This document shows positions 1-9,645 of a stretch of DNA of 64,000 nucleotides, piece by piece. The stretch spans positions 3,224,001 through 3,288,000 of the forward strand of contig JAWKZW010000001.1 in assembly GCA_041395725.1 (NCBI GenBank), given 5' to 3'. The DNA is from Gammaproteobacteria bacterium (GTDB taxonomy: Bacteria > Pseudomonadota > Gammaproteobacteria > Pseudomonadales > Pseudohongiellaceae). A program made the position numbers and the translations under genes. The stretch's first letter is position 1; each line of letters opens with the position of its first letter. The notes below the pieces were generated by a model. It was not told the DNA's origin and ran no database searches. It worked only from the letters and a program-made list of their open reading frames with translations.

Positions 1-306
1 AGCGAAGCCAGATCCGAAGCCCCCGGCGTATACGTAGAAGATGCTAAGATTGCCTCCCTGGGACTGCGCATCCGTAAAGGGCGCAGCTACCACGGCCTGA
101 GTCTGAATGTAGATATGGATCTGGAGCCATTTAAGGGTATTAATCCCTGCGGTTACAAGGGCTTGCGTGTCACCCAACTGGCGGACCTGGTTCAGGACCG
201 GGACCAGCTGATGCAGAAAAGCGCGGTTCAGCTGGCCAACAAGCTGGCAGCCCGGCTGGGCTACCGGCAGATCGAGCGAGAATCATCATCATCGGGGATT
301 GTGTAA
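1..306 (+). CDS. lipB: Octanoyltransferase LipB, C-terminal part (cut by window edge)
   Basis: Transfers the octanoyl group from acyl carrier protein to lipoyl domains, the first step of de novo lipoate attachment in the cytoplasm. Only the last 101 residues are in the window; the start lies to the left. The visible frame carries the conserved lysine segment AKIASLGLRI (Lys at visible residue 16) and the catalytic cysteine in NPCGY (visible residue 50), both hallmarks of the family. It ends in TAA/ATG overlap-like contact with lipA, whose ATG begins at the last base of this frame, so the two are probably one transcript. Identification is firm; the N-terminal half cannot be judged. Confidence 0.95.
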   Translation, partial: SEARSEAPGVYVEDAKIASLGLRIRKGRSYHGLSLNVDMDLEPFKGINPCGYKGLRVTQLADLVQDRDQLMQKSAVQLANKLAARLGYRQIERESSSSGIV

Positions 307-1277
307 TGGCCGATACCAAAAGGCGTAATGTACTGATCGAAGGACAAAAGCTGCGGGGAGCTGACAAGGTGAGAAGAATCCCCGTCAAAGTGATTCCCAC
401 CGACGAACTGCCTCGCAAGCCGGACTGGATCAGGGTTCGGGTTCCATCGTCGCCAAGAGTGCAGCACATCAAGGAAAAACTCCGCACCCATAAGCTGGCC
501 TCAGTCTGCGAGGAGGCTTCCTGTCCGAATTTGGGGGAGTGCTTCAACAACGGCACGGCGACATTTATGATCATGGGTGATATCTGCACACGACGCTGCC
601 CATTTTGCGACGTTGCCCATGGCAAGCCGAGGCCCCTGGATTCGAATGAACCGCGGGAACTGGCCGAAGCCATCGCCGAAATGGGGTTGGAGTATGTAGT
701 GATTACCTCGGTGGATCGCGATGATCTGAAAGACAGCGGAGCGCAGCATTTTGCCGACTGTATCAGTGAAACCAGGCGCTGCAACCCTGGGATTCAGGTG
801 GAAGTGCTGGTGCCGGATTTCCGCGGCCGCATGGATATAGCGGTCGATATACTGCAAAACACGCCACCCGATGTATTTAATCACAACCTGGAGACTGTAC
901 CGCGCCTGTACCGAAAGGCCAGACCGGGTGCCGACTACGAATGGTCCCTGGATCTGCTGGAGAAATACAAGGAGCGGGTGCCCGGTGTGGTGACGAAGTC
1001 CGGGCTGATGCTTGGCCTGGGTGAAACCATCGATGAGGTTAAAGAGGTGATGCGTGATCTGTTGGCGCATAAGGTGGACATGGTGACGCTGGGCCAGTAC
1101 CTGCAGCCCAGCCGGGATCATCTCAAGGTCGAGCGCTTTGTGCACCCGGACGAGTTCGAGGCGTTGCGGGAGTACGGCGACAGTCTTGGATTCAGTCATG
1201 TTGCCAGTGGGCCGCTGGTGCGCTCGTCCTATCATGCCGACAAGCAAGCGCGAGGTGAGGACCTGCAGGGCGCTTAA
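306..1277 (+). CDS. lipA: Lipoyl synthase LipA
   Basis: Radical SAM enzyme that inserts two sulfur atoms into the protein-bound octanoyl chain made by LipB. The 323-residue protein has both iron-sulfur cluster motifs: the auxiliary cluster cysteines C68, C73 and C79 (CEEASCPNLGEC) and the radical SAM cysteines C94, C98 and C101 (CTRRCPFC). The C-terminal RSSY motif that completes the auxiliary cluster is present (VRSSYHAD). Length is normal for the family. The start overlaps the lipB stop by one base, which fits translational coupling. The next gene's ATG directly abuts the stop. Confidence 0.98.
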   Translation: MADTKRRNVLIEGQKLRGADKVRRIPVKVIPTDELPRKPDWIRVRVPSSPRVQHIKEKLRTHKLASVCEEASCPNLGECFNNGTATFMIMGDICTRRCPFCDVAHGKPRPLDSNEPRELAEAIAEMGLEYVVITSVDRDDLKDSGAQHFADCISETRRCNPGIQVEVLVPDFRGRMDIAVDILQNTPPDVFNHNLETVPRLYRKARPGADYEWSLDLLEKYKERVPGVVTKSGLMLGLGETIDEVKEVMRDLLAHKVDMVTLGQYLQPSRDHLKVERFVHPDEFEALREYGDSLGFSHVASGPLVRSSYHADKQARGEDLQGA

Positions 1278-2018
1278 ATGTCTAAAAATGGAATACTCGT
1301 TCTAATCCAGGTGGCGGCCCTGCTGGTGGCAGTGCTGTTAGGCGCGGGCCTGCTTCTTAATCCGATTGAAACAGGTCGCCAGCCGCTGGAACTGCGTGCC
1401 GGGGTCGCCGCGCTGGCAGGGCTTTTACTGGTGGTCGGTGTGAGGCCATTCACTCCCTGGGGCACACGCGCCCCCCTGATTTTCATCCTGCTGTTGGGCA
1501 TTCCGGGCCTTGTTGCTGGGCCCTGGTATTACTTTGGCTACCTGCCGGCCAGAGCGGGCAATGGTGTGAGTGGCGAACAGCTGGCCAGTAGCATGATTAC
1601 TGAAAGCACCAGCAATGGTATCGTCGAAGTAGGGTTTGCCTATCCGATTTATACGCCCACTGTCCGACTGCAGAACAACGAGCTATTCACCCGCGATGTC
1701 GACGTTTATCTGCGGGTGCTGGACGGCAATAACGAACCCAACCTGTTCAGGGCTGTGAGGGCCCAGCTGCCGGATTCCCGACTGAGTGTCGAGGCTAGCG
1801 TACACGGTCTGCTCAGTGACAGTCCTGGCTACCTGCTCATTCCTATAGCGATTCCGCCCCTGGGTGCCGTAGAAGGGCGCGTTGTATTCATTATCAGTGA
1901 TCTTAATGACGGTTCTACTTTCACTGAAGCCCTTGGGCGCAGTTACCCCGCTGAATTTCAGCTTCGCGATCCCGATAGCGGCGAGCTGCTGATGGACTTT
2001 CCCATGAGCTATAATTAG
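1278..2018 (+). CDS. Membrane protein of unknown function downstream of lipA
   Basis: A 246-residue protein that I do not recognise. Its first 90 residues contain three hydrophobic segments (about residues 5-27, 38-56 and 63-88), followed by a soluble C-terminal region of about 150 residues that would lie on one face of the inner membrane. The ATG touches the lipA stop codon with no gap, so it is probably translated from the lipA message. No cysteine cluster or catalytic motif is evident. A link to lipoate metabolism rests only on position and should not be assumed. Confidence 0.75.
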   Translation: MSKNGILVLIQVAALLVAVLLGAGLLLNPIETGRQPLELRAGVAALAGLLLVVGVRPFTPWGTRAPLIFILLLGIPGLVAGPWYYFGYLPARAGNGVSGEQLASSMITESTSNGIVEVGFAYPIYTPTVRLQNNELFTRDVDVYLRVLDGNNEPNLFRAVRAQLPDSRLSVEASVHGLLSDSPGYLLIPIAIPPLGAVEGRVVFIISDLNDGSTFTEALGRSYPAEFQLRDPDSGELLMDFPMSYN

Positions 2019-2382
2019 CAGCCAGCCCCGACAGACCGGCGCTAAGCTTTCCTGGGGGCGCTGCGATTTTTAAATCCGGCTCAAACGCCACATTATATTG
2101 ATAATCCCCGAAGGTGCGGCTGTTATAGTCTTGCCTCGTCTGCCTCTAAAACGTTTACCCGTTGCCTGCAGAAGGCCTTCTGATAACGTGCCCAAAGTTT
2201 TATGGAGTCCTGTCGGGAGCATAGCGAGGCGTCTCTTGTGCCGCTCCACTTCCTGGCCGGACACTATAACGATGCGGTTGGGCCCCTTAAAGTCGCTGTG
2301 TCGTTTTCTGTTGAATTCGCCAGGGGCGTCGTTTACTCTCTGAGCGCAAATCCACTTTTTTGTCACCTATTGCGAGGTAAGT
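2019..2382. other. Intergenic region, no gene seen
   Basis: This 364-base gap separates the lipA transcript from the cupin gene. Open frames here lack ribosome binding sites and family resemblance. No convincing hairpin terminator with a T run is visible. A promoter for the cupin gene is presumably in the right half but I cannot place it. Confidence 0.5.
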
Positions 2383-3117
2383 ATGAAAATAACAACAGGG
2401 AAAACAACAGCCGGGAAGGTGGCTTCTCGCCTCAATTTAAGGCGGATCGGTGGCGCGGGTTTACTGTCTCTGCTGACCCTGGCGGGCGGTGCGCTGGCAC
2501 CCCTGGCAGCCCAGGAAAACGACTGGGGCGGACAGCGGGTGGTAAACATCAAGCAGGAACCCCGGCATCGCACCATGCATAACGATGGCGATCTGTACGT
2601 AATCGATGTGCAGATCAATCCTGGCGATCAGACTCTGCCGCATACTCATGATTCGGCAATCATGTACACCTTCATCAGCAACGGTGATGGCCCCCTGGGC
2701 GGGCGGGTTTCCAGTAATACGGATTACGTGAAGGAGAATTTTACTCATCAGGTATCTAATGAAGGACCGCACCTGTTCCGGATCATCGCGTTCGCCAACT
2801 ATGGACCTGGCCAGAGCGATCTGGCCGCTGGCCGGCCCAGCGGCGTGAGTGTCGAGCCACAATTGGAAAATGCCTGGTTCCGGTCCTACCGGATTGAACT
2901 GGCGCCGGGGCAGACCACCAGCCTGCAGACGCACCAGAATCCCACTGTCATTGTTCAGGTCACTGACGGTATGACCCATGTGACCCGTCAGGACGGTATC
3001 ACGGCTGAGCTGGACGCCATGGGCGACTGGGCCTGGCGCGAGGCAAACAGCGCCTACCACATTCGCAACGTGGGTGCGGTGCCGGTGTCCGTAGTAGTAA
3101 ACGAAGGGCGTCGCTAG
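2383..3117 (+). CDS. Secreted cupin-domain protein
   Basis: A 244-residue protein with a basic N-terminus and a hydrophobic stretch (about residues 22-43) ending in LAAQ, so an exported, probably periplasmic, protein. The mature part looks like two cupin halves. The first has the metal-ligand pattern HTH (H87, H89) after a PGD turn; the second has APGQTTSLQTHQNPTV, with one clear histidine. Such proteins bind a divalent metal or small ligand; the substrate is unknown. It stands alone between an unannotated gap and a convergent Hsp70-like gene. Upstream GCGAGGTAAGT gives a plausible Shine-Dalgarno for the ATG. Confidence 0.7.
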   Translation: MKITTGKTTAGKVASRLNLRRIGGAGLLSLLTLAGGALAPLAAQENDWGGQRVVNIKQEPRHRTMHNDGDLYVIDVQINPGDQTLPHTHDSAIMYTFISNGDGPLGGRVSSNTDYVKENFTHQVSNEGPHLFRIIAFANYGPGQSDLAAGRPSGVSVEPQLENAWFRSYRIELAPGQTTSLQTHQNPTVIVQVTDGMTHVTRQDGITAELDAMGDWAWREANSAYHIRNVGAVPVSVVVNEGRR

Positions 3118-3180
3118 GCGTCGCAGTGCTGGAGGCGTCCGTCCCCTCCGGTCACTGGTTTCTACCGGGCTCTCAGGCAC

Positions 3181-4644
3181 TTACGCCGGGGAGCCCGGTC
3201 CACCTGAAAGAGTCTCGCCCAGCCCGCGGTACTCGGCGATGGCCAGCCCTGCGGCAACGCTGGTAAAGGGGTCGTGTTCAATAACCTTGCCGGGAAACAC
3301 CCGGTCCAGGATCGCCTTGACGGCCGGTATCAGCGACGACCCGCCGGTACGTATGACCAGTTCCACCTGCCCGGCATCGATAGCTGCCAGGCGCAAGGTA
3401 TCGAATACCGCTGTTTCAAAAGTACCAAGAAGGTCGGCGATCATCACTTCGAACTCGGCGCGGGATACCATCAGATCCACGTCGATTTCGGGGATATCGA
3501 GACGGGCCTGTTCCTGCGCTGATAAGGCCGCTTTGAGTTCCTTGATCGACTGAAAAACCAGGTAGCTGTAGTTGCGCTTGATCAGTTCATACAGGCGTCT
3601 GAACTTGATGGCAGCCTCGTCGCCCTGTTCGATGCGTTGCATCACCGGTGTGGTGTATTGATTCTGGTTGAGTCGGTAGCTCACGGCCCAGTTTAGAAGC
3701 AGGTCTTCGTATTCCTCGAAAGGAAACAGGGTCTCGATCTCACGGTCCTCGCCCTTACGCCGGAATCGTTCTCCTTTGCCGAGCAGAGGAAACAGCAGTG
3801 CCCGGAACAGTTGCTGGTCGATATGGTCGCCACCCAGCCCGATGCCGTAGGTTGCCACGACCTGAAATTCTTCGCCCTGGTGCCGCAGCACGCAAAGGTC
3901 CAGCGTGCCACCACCGAAGTCCACGGCCAGCATGGTCTGACTGGTAAGCTGGGGGTAATCGAACAGGTAGCTGATCGCTGCGGCGATTGGTTCCGGGAAG
4001 AAGCGCTGATTTTCGAAGCCGGCATAGCCGCAGGCTTCGCTGAGGCGCGCCAGCGCAACCTCATTCTGACTGTCGCTGCGGCCTTCAAAATTGACCGGGT
4101 GTCCGATGCAGGCATGCCGGGCCTGGTCAGTCGCCATACCGAGGGATTCCAGGGTTGCCTGCAGGGCCTGCCTTATTCGCAGCAGCAGCGGTGTCATCAG
4201 CGCCACCAGCCGGAACGGGCGGTCGAACACCATCAGGCGCGGGACACTGGCGTCACCCAGCAGGCGTTTGATGCCGCGAAACAGGCGACCTTTTTCGCCC
4301 GCGTCCACGATTGCTTGGCCATAGAATCTCTCTGTGCCAGCCTCTTCAGGCAGACCCATGTCGCCAATTTGGCCGGTAGATGTGCGACCCTCACCTAGGT
4401 ATTCCGCGCTGAGTTCGACTTTGCGACCGGTGTTGGAGGCTATATAGGCGTCAATTCCGGCCTGCCCGGTGGTGATCCTGAATTTGCGATCGACATAAAC
4501 CGCAGAAGGCATGATTGCGGTCCGGTCTTCCAGGACCACCATGGTCACCCGTTCCCCGTCGAAGATTGCTGCGGCACTGTTACTGGTGCCATAGTCGATG
4601 CCTATTCCCGGTGACAGGAGTGGGGGACGCGGATCGCTGCTCAT
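3181..4644 (-). CDS. Hsp70-family ATPase, YegD-like
   Basis: A 487-residue actin-fold ATPase related to DnaK but lacking a normal substrate-binding domain, as in the YegD group. Phosphate-binding loop 1 is GIDYGTSNSAAA near the N-terminus, loop 2 is AVDFGGGTLDL, and the adenosine motif is RTGGSSLIPAV near the C-terminus. The open frame extends 12 codons further upstream, but the ATG of MSSDPRPP is preferred because the preceding residues are not conserved in kind and the nucleotide-binding fold begins soon after. Its partner proteins are unknown. It converges on the cupin gene and has about 550 bases of untranslated DNA upstream. Confidence 0.85.
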   Translation of the reverse strand: MSSDPRPPLLSPGIGIDYGTSNSAAAIFDGERVTMVVLEDRTAIMPSAVYVDRKFRITTGQAGIDAYIASNTGRKVELSAEYLGEGRTSTGQIGDMGLPEEAGTERFYGQAIVDAGEKGRLFRGIKRLLGDASVPRLMVFDRPFRLVALMTPLLLRIRQALQATLESLGMATDQARHACIGHPVNFEGRSDSQNEVALARLSEACGYAGFENQRFFPEPIAAAISYLFDYPQLTSQTMLAVDFGGGTLDLCVLRHQGEEFQVVATYGIGLGGDHIDQQLFRALLFPLLGKGERFRRKGEDREIETLFPFEEYEDLLLNWAVSYRLNQNQYTTPVMQRIEQGDEAAIKFRRLYELIKRNYSYLVFQSIKELKAALSAQEQARLDIPEIDVDLMVSRAEFEVMIADLLGTFETAVFDTLRLAAIDAGQVELVIRTGGSSLIPAVKAILDRVFPGKVIEHDPFTSVAAGLAIAEYRGLGETLSGGPGSPA

Positions 4645-5200
4645 TGATTGTAAATCTGCCCGTATTCGTGCCAGGACCATCGAGTTGCAAGTGCCGGTGG
4701 CTGACTCGTGAACCGGTTTGCGCAGTGAGTGTCGAGGGTGTTCGTTGCCGGATTAGTTGTGACTGAGCGGTTAAGGATTTGCTGGTCAAGGATAATGATG
4801 CGTCACGGTGCCTGCCCGGCAGGTTGTGTACCGGACTGCACCGATTGTCGTGATACTCCAGGGTCAAAAACCAACCGCAAAGCCAAACCTTTTTGCTGCG
4901 TCGAAAATTGTTCGTTTTATAGCACACTCCGCTTACAGTTCACTAGGCAGAAATGCATTTTCAAAGCGGGCACATCCAAGTGGCCGCGCGGTGGGAAATG
5001 CTGTGGAACGGTGGTTGGGGAAGGCGCTTTTCATGCTGCGCGACCCGCAGCCACGACGGGCTGGCGCGGCCGCCAGCCCGTGCTTGAATAATGGCAGCAC
5101 ATACCCTATTCTGCCCAGTCGTGCCGCCAGACAGCCATTTCAGGGCGGTATCCGGAATGGGGCAGGTTGAGTGGGTTTAGTACTTTTGGCAGGAGCAGGC
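4645..5200. other. Intergenic region with a perfect 11-bp hairpin
   Basis: This 556-base divergent gap has no supportable gene; the overlapping open frames share no recognisable motif. It contains a perfect GC-rich stem at 5056-5066 and 5071-5081 (ACGGGCTGGCG with loop CGGC), about 120 bases before the cyclophilin start. No T run follows, so a simple intrinsic terminator is unlikely. Promoters for both flanking genes should lie here. Confidence 0.5.
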
Positions 5201-6340
5201 ATGCCATCAAGGACGTCAGTGAAAGCAGTCAGCGAATCAATCAGCGAGGCAGACAGAACAGCAGGCGGGCTGGTCGGCTTGAAGGCGGCAAGCAGCTGGC
5301 GTCGATTTACCGGCCAGAGATTGAGGCTGGTGCTGGCGAGTCTGTTGCTGGTGACCGCAACAGCGGCCCAGGCCGCCACTATAGTGCGTGTCAGCACGTC
5401 TGTTGGCGATTTCTCCATCGAATTATACGACACTGCCACGCCGGGCACGGTGGAGAATTTTCTGCGCTATGTGAAGGGTGAGGTGGTGGATATCAACAAC
5501 GCGCCGGTAGACGCAGCTGTCAACTACAACCGCACTTACCTGCATCGAACGCAGGAGATCGAGACCCAGGGGATAGGCATCATTCAGGGTGGTGCGTATC
5601 GGTTCCAGCCTTTTTTCGGCCCTGAGCCAATTATCGAATCTGACGAAGTCCCCACGGTTATCAATGAGCCGGGCCTGTCCAATTCCCGCGGCACGATTGC
5701 CATGGCCAAGGCTGCCGGAGACCCTGACAGCGCCACCTATCAATGGTTCTTCAACACTTCAGACAACGGCAACGCGCTGGATGCCAATAACGGTGGCTTC
5801 ACCGTATTTGGCCGTGTGTTGGGTGGCGTGGATGGTTCTGACCTGGAAGCAGGCATGGCAGTACTCGACACCATCCAGGGGCTGCAGAAGTTCAGGCCAT
5901 GCGGCAGCAGTATCCCATGCCCCAGAGCGGATTTTGCGCCCATTATTACCGATGCCTATGGCGGGCGGCCCGATGAGGAACTGGTGTTTGTCGCCATGCA
6001 GGTGGTAGACCGTTACAGTGCAGCTGTCAATGTGTTCAATCCTCTCAGTGGCCAGATAATAAGTGCAATGACTGCAGACGGCGGCGTGGCTGCCTACAGC
6101 ATCAAGTGGACAGTGCTGACAGAAGGTAGCCAGATTCTGCTGGAGCCCGATGTGGACAGTCTGTTGCTGTTGCGCGATGCCCCGGAAGGGGCCGCGGAAT
6201 TTACCGGTGCGACAGGGATGCTGAATTTTCCGCGTCTTGAGCTGAGCGAAGGGGAGAGCTTCTGCAACCTTACGTTTCAGCTGGCCGATCCGGCGACCCT
6301 GCGCTTCGCCCTGACAGGAACAGTTGATTCCTGTCAGTAA
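5201..6340 (+). CDS. Exported cyclophilin-type peptidyl-prolyl isomerase with extra C-terminal domain
   Basis: Catalyses cis-trans isomerisation of prolyl bonds, probably in the periplasm. The ATG at 5201 is chosen because AGGAG lies five bases upstream; an in-frame GTG at 5171 would add ten residues but has no such site. A long polar N-terminal region precedes a hydrophobic signal segment ending TAAQA (about residue 58). The cyclophilin domain follows: DFSIELYDTATPGTVENFL, then WFFNTSDN and GGFTVFGRVLGGVD. The last 120 residues or so form an additional domain absent from minimal cyclophilins. The signal segment starting after about 40 residues is unusually distant from the start. Confidence 0.85.
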   Translation: MPSRTSVKAVSESISEADRTAGGLVGLKAASSWRRFTGQRLRLVLASLLLVTATAAQAATIVRVSTSVGDFSIELYDTATPGTVENFLRYVKGEVVDINNAPVDAAVNYNRTYLHRTQEIETQGIGIIQGGAYRFQPFFGPEPIIESDEVPTVINEPGLSNSRGTIAMAKAAGDPDSATYQWFFNTSDNGNALDANNGGFTVFGRVLGGVDGSDLEAGMAVLDTIQGLQKFRPCGSSIPCPRADFAPIITDAYGGRPDEELVFVAMQVVDRYSAAVNVFNPLSGQIISAMTADGGVAAYSIKWTVLTEGSQILLEPDVDSLLLLRDAPEGAAEFTGATGMLNFPRLELSEGESFCNLTFQLADPATLRFALTGTVDSCQ

Positions 6341-6385
6341 CTGCAATTTGCTGCCTGATACGGCCAACGGAGATTACCAGTACTC

Positions 6386-7741
6386 ATGAGTCCAGCCCGG
6401 GGTGAGTTCAGTTCCAGATTCGGGTTTCTGATGGCAGCCTCCGGGTCCGCCGTGGGGCTTGGCAATATCTGGGGATTTCCCACCAATGTCGCCAGTAATG
6501 GCGGTGCGGCGTTTCTTTTTACCTACCTGGTACTGGTCTTTCTGCTCGCCTACCCGGCGCTGATGGCGGAACTGATTATCGGCCGCCATGCCAAGGCCAA
6601 TGCCGTGACTGCCCTGCAGGGGCTTTCTCGCGGCCGCATCAGCTACCTGGCAGGCACTGTGGTGGGTTTCGTCGGCATTCTGACGGTCAGCCTGATCCTC
6701 AGTTTTTATGTGGTCGTCAGCGGCTGGATGATGGCTTTCCTGATTGATCCACTGGCCCGCCTTGTGGGGCTGGATTCCCTGGCGGCGTGGCTGACTGCTG
6801 ATGGCATGCTGCGTAACAGCCTCTTTGTGCTGGTGTTCATGGGGCTGACGGTTTACGTGATCAGCGCAGGGGTGAAGGAGGGCATTGAGAAGTGGGCCTC
6901 ACGCCTGATGCCCTCGCTGATTGTGATACTCCTCCTGTTGATCCTGTATGTGGTTACCCTTCCTGGCGCCCGAGAGGGGCTGCGTGCTTATCTGGTTCCG
7001 GATTTCAGCGCCGTGGTCAGTCCGTATCTGATTATCAATGCCATGGGGCAGGCTTTCTTTTCCCTGTCGCTGGGCGTGGGCACCATGCTGATTTACGGTT
7101 CCTATGTGAGCAAGCGGGAGAATCTTCCGCAGCTGGGCAGCATGGTGGCGCTGCTTGACGTCGGTATCGCATTCCTGGCGGGTATGCTGATCCTGCCGGC
7201 CATGTACGTGGCCCAGTCCAGCGGCGTAGCGATCTATGATGAGGCTGGCGGACTGATAGCAGGGCCGGGCCTCATCCTTTCCGTGCTGCCGTCCCTGTTC
7301 AATAACATGGGGTCTATCGGTCTGCTGGTGGCCCTGGCCTTCTTTCTGTTGATGACTATAGCTTCATTGACGTCATCGATTTCCATGCTGGAAGTCCCGG
7401 TTGCCTATGCGGTGGAAAAACATCAAGTGGAGCGCCGCAAGGCTACCGTCATCGTGGCCGCCCTTATCACTGTATTCTGCCTGATTATCGTGGCGAATTT
7501 TGATGCGTTGTTCGACCTGGTGGTCACCATCACCACCGAGTGGAGTCAACCGCTGGGCGGGCTGTTCTTCTGTGTTTTTGTGGCCTGGATCTGGAACCGC
7601 AATGGTCTGCTGCAGGAGATCAGCCAGGGATTTCCCGAGGTGCAGAACAGCCTGTTCTGGAAAATCTGGCCGTTCTACGTGAAGTTTATCTGCCCGGTAG
7701 CGATCCTGATGGTGTATGTGCAGCTGCTGGGAATTATCTAG
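6386..7741 (+). CDS. Sodium-dependent transporter, neurotransmitter:sodium symporter family
   Basis: A 451-residue polytopic inner-membrane protein that couples sodium entry to uptake of an amino acid or related amine. The family signature is at the N-terminus, GSAVGLGNIWGFP, where unwound helix 1 binds sodium and substrate. About eleven hydrophobic segments follow, and the helix 6 region (AFFSLSLGVGTMLIYGSY) is also typical. Length fits bacterial members. The substrate cannot be read from sequence alone. It follows the cyclophilin gene by 45 bases on the same strand and could share its transcript. Confidence 0.9.
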   Translation: MSPARGEFSSRFGFLMAASGSAVGLGNIWGFPTNVASNGGAAFLFTYLVLVFLLAYPALMAELIIGRHAKANAVTALQGLSRGRISYLAGTVVGFVGILTVSLILSFYVVVSGWMMAFLIDPLARLVGLDSLAAWLTADGMLRNSLFVLVFMGLTVYVISAGVKEGIEKWASRLMPSLIVILLLLILYVVTLPGAREGLRAYLVPDFSAVVSPYLIINAMGQAFFSLSLGVGTMLIYGSYVSKRENLPQLGSMVALLDVGIAFLAGMLILPAMYVAQSSGVAIYDEAGGLIAGPGLILSVLPSLFNNMGSIGLLVALAFFLLMTIASLTSSISMLEVPVAYAVEKHQVERRKATVIVAALITVFCLIIVANFDALFDLVVTITTEWSQPLGGLFFCVFVAWIWNRNGLLQEISQGFPEVQNSLFWKIWPFYVKFICPVAILMVYVQLLGII

Positions 7742-7916
7742 TCGCGCAGGCAGGTCTAAATACTGTTAATAAACACATTGCTGTCCCACAAAATCGTGGC
7801 CGAAGGGCCTGCCACGGCCTGAATCCAATTATTTGCACTATTCGGGATCTGTGTCAGACATGAACGTGAAGTTGCTACGTGGCCAATAAACTATCGAGTG
7901 TGAATGGTTCGGGACC

Positions 7917-8061
7917 GCATTGGCGCGGGGGAATCCACTCCTGGGCAACTTGCATCCCTCCGGGATTCCCTCCCTCGGTCGGGAGCCCACAAAACGGTCA
8001 CCCTCGGTCAGTCGGCGCTGCGTATTGATTGCTCCGTCGCTGGATTCCCGCGCGCCGATGC
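7917..8061 (+). repeat. Hairpin repeat family 1, copy A (MITE-like)
   Basis: A 145-base element with near-perfect 21-base terminal inverted repeats at 7917-7937 and 8041-8061. The arms share the core GGCGCG...GGAATCCA and its complement. The interior contains CATCCCTCCGGGATTCCC and CTCGGTCAGTCGG, also present in the copies at 9646-9791 and 56181-56331. It encodes no transposase. It sits in the 532-base gap between the sodium symporter and the class V aminotransferase genes; I see no gene in the rest of that gap. Confidence 0.85.
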
Positions 8062-8273
8062 TCAGTGCCACCATTGCGATACAGGGGCCTTTTTGGACAG
8101 GTTAAGCACTCTGTGGGACAGCAGTGTAACAAACGCTGTAATCAGTGGCTTCCGGTAGAGCCAGTTGAGTGGTTAAGTGGGCATCTGGCGGGCTGTGGTG
8201 GGTATAGCGTCCAAGGCGTCATTGTCCGGCCCGGCACAATCTGGCCTCTGATAGTTCTGCCTCACTCGCGAGG

Positions 8274-9461
8274 TCAGTCCTTTCTGCCGTCGCGCAGAAT
8301 TTCAATAAAGCGCTCGATCTCATCTCCGGTGTTGAAATAATGCAGAGAGGCCCTGTTGACGTCGCCGACGTGGCGGGCGGCAGCGTCAAGCAGCGCGTTT
8401 GCCTGTTTGGCAATACTGGTATTGATTCCCGCCGCCCTGAGTCGTTGATGAAGCTGTGTGGCGTCTTCGTCGGCCTTGGAGAAGGTCACAATGCCCGAGA
8501 GATTGTCGCGCTGCTCGTGTACAGTGACGCCTGGCACCTCGGCTAGCCTGTCAACCAGGCTGCCGGCCAGCTCGCCTATTCTTTTCCGGATCCCGTCCAG
8601 CCCCACTTCACAGGCATAGTCGGCAGCGACGCCGAGGCCAATCTTCCCCGCCACGAAACACTCCCAGTTTTCAAAGCGTTTCGCATCATCCCGAAACCGG
8701 TAACTGTGCGCGTCAACCCAGTGTGCGGAATGCAAATCAATGAAGGGTGGTTCCAGCTTGTCGAGAACTGAGTTGCCGACGTAAAGAAATCCAGTACCCC
8801 GAGGTCCGCGCAGGTACTTCCGACCGGTGCCGGTCAGCAGGTCGCAGTGCAGCGCCTGGACGTCCAGCGGTATTTGTCCGGCGGACTGGCAGGCATCCAG
8901 CAGATAGAGCAGGCCGTGTTCCCGGGCGATATTGCCCACTGCTTCGGCCGGCTGCACCGTACCGACCTGGCTGGGAATTTGGGTCAGGGCAATGAGTCGG
9001 GTCTTCTGATTGATGCGCTTTCGCAGCGTGTCGAGACAAAGGGTTCCGGATGCATCGTTGGGCACGACGACAAGCTCAATCCCCTTACGTTTTTGCAGCT
9101 GCAGCATGGCCAGGTAATTACTCGCATACTCCGCCTGACCGGTAATCACCTGATCGCCGGGCTGAAAAGGGACAGCATAGAAGGCCATGTCCCAGGCGCG
9201 GGTGGCGTTTTCAATAAAAGCAATCTCGTTTGCCTTGCAGTTCAGCAGGCGGGCGAAGGCGTGATAAAAGTTATCTATTTGTGCGGAAGCCTGATTGGCA
9301 GCCTCGTAGCCGCCTGCAAGCTGTTCCAGTTGCAGATGACCGATTACACTGTCAGTGACTGCAGCAGACGCGAAGGAACAACCCGCGTTGTTGAAATGGA
9401 TCAGCGCCTTACAACCTGGTGTCTCGCTTCTTAACTGATTGATTTTATTGTCGAGTTCCAT
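8274..9461 (-). CDS. Class V PLP-dependent aminotransferase / cysteine-desulfurase-like protein
   Basis: A 395-residue fold-type I PLP enzyme. The cofactor-binding aspartate and following glutamine lie in LLDACQSAGQ (D189, Q192), and the Schiff-base lysine in GTGRKYLRGPRG (K215). The N-terminal HFNNAGCSF segment is typical of the kynureninase/isopenicillin-epimerase/desulfurase superfamily. I see no clear cysteine loop equivalent to that of IscS, so aminotransferase, lyase or epimerase activity is as likely as desulfuration. No pathway partners adjoin it. It is bracketed by two copies of the family 1 hairpin repeat in opposite orientation, which could mean it arrived or moves as a cassette. 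Confidence 0.85.
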   Translation of the reverse strand: MELDNKINQLRSETPGCKALIHFNNAGCSFASAAVTDSVIGHLQLEQLAGGYEAANQASAQIDNFYHAFARLLNCKANEIAFIENATRAWDMAFYAVPFQPGDQVITGQAEYASNYLAMLQLQKRKGIELVVVPNDASGTLCLDTLRKRINQKTRLIALTQIPSQVGTVQPAEAVGNIAREHGLLYLLDACQSAGQIPLDVQALHCDLLTGTGRKYLRGPRGTGFLYVGNSVLDKLEPPFIDLHSAHWVDAHSYRFRDDAKRFENWECFVAGKIGLGVAADYACEVGLDGIRKRIGELAGSLVDRLAEVPGVTVHEQRDNLSGIVTFSKADEDATQLHQRLRAAGINTSIAKQANALLDAAARHVGDVNRASLHYFNTGDEIERFIEILRDGRKD

Positions 9462-9645
9462 GGCCTATAACGGTTGCAAAGGGGGATTGGTGCTGGTGGC
9501 TTTAAGTTTTGTCAGACGGCTGAAACATGCCGATGATGTTAACAGATAGTTGTGATACTGTGACTTTTGAAATATAAAATTACTGCGGTCCCACGTAATG
9601 CCTATACTGTTCAAAAAGGCTCCTGAGGCGCAATGCTGGCACTGA

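Noticed and set aside
7904..8158. Open frames within hairpin repeat copies A and B
   Set aside because: Similar peptides arise because the copies share sequence, but none has a ribosome site and the frame is not kept in copy C.
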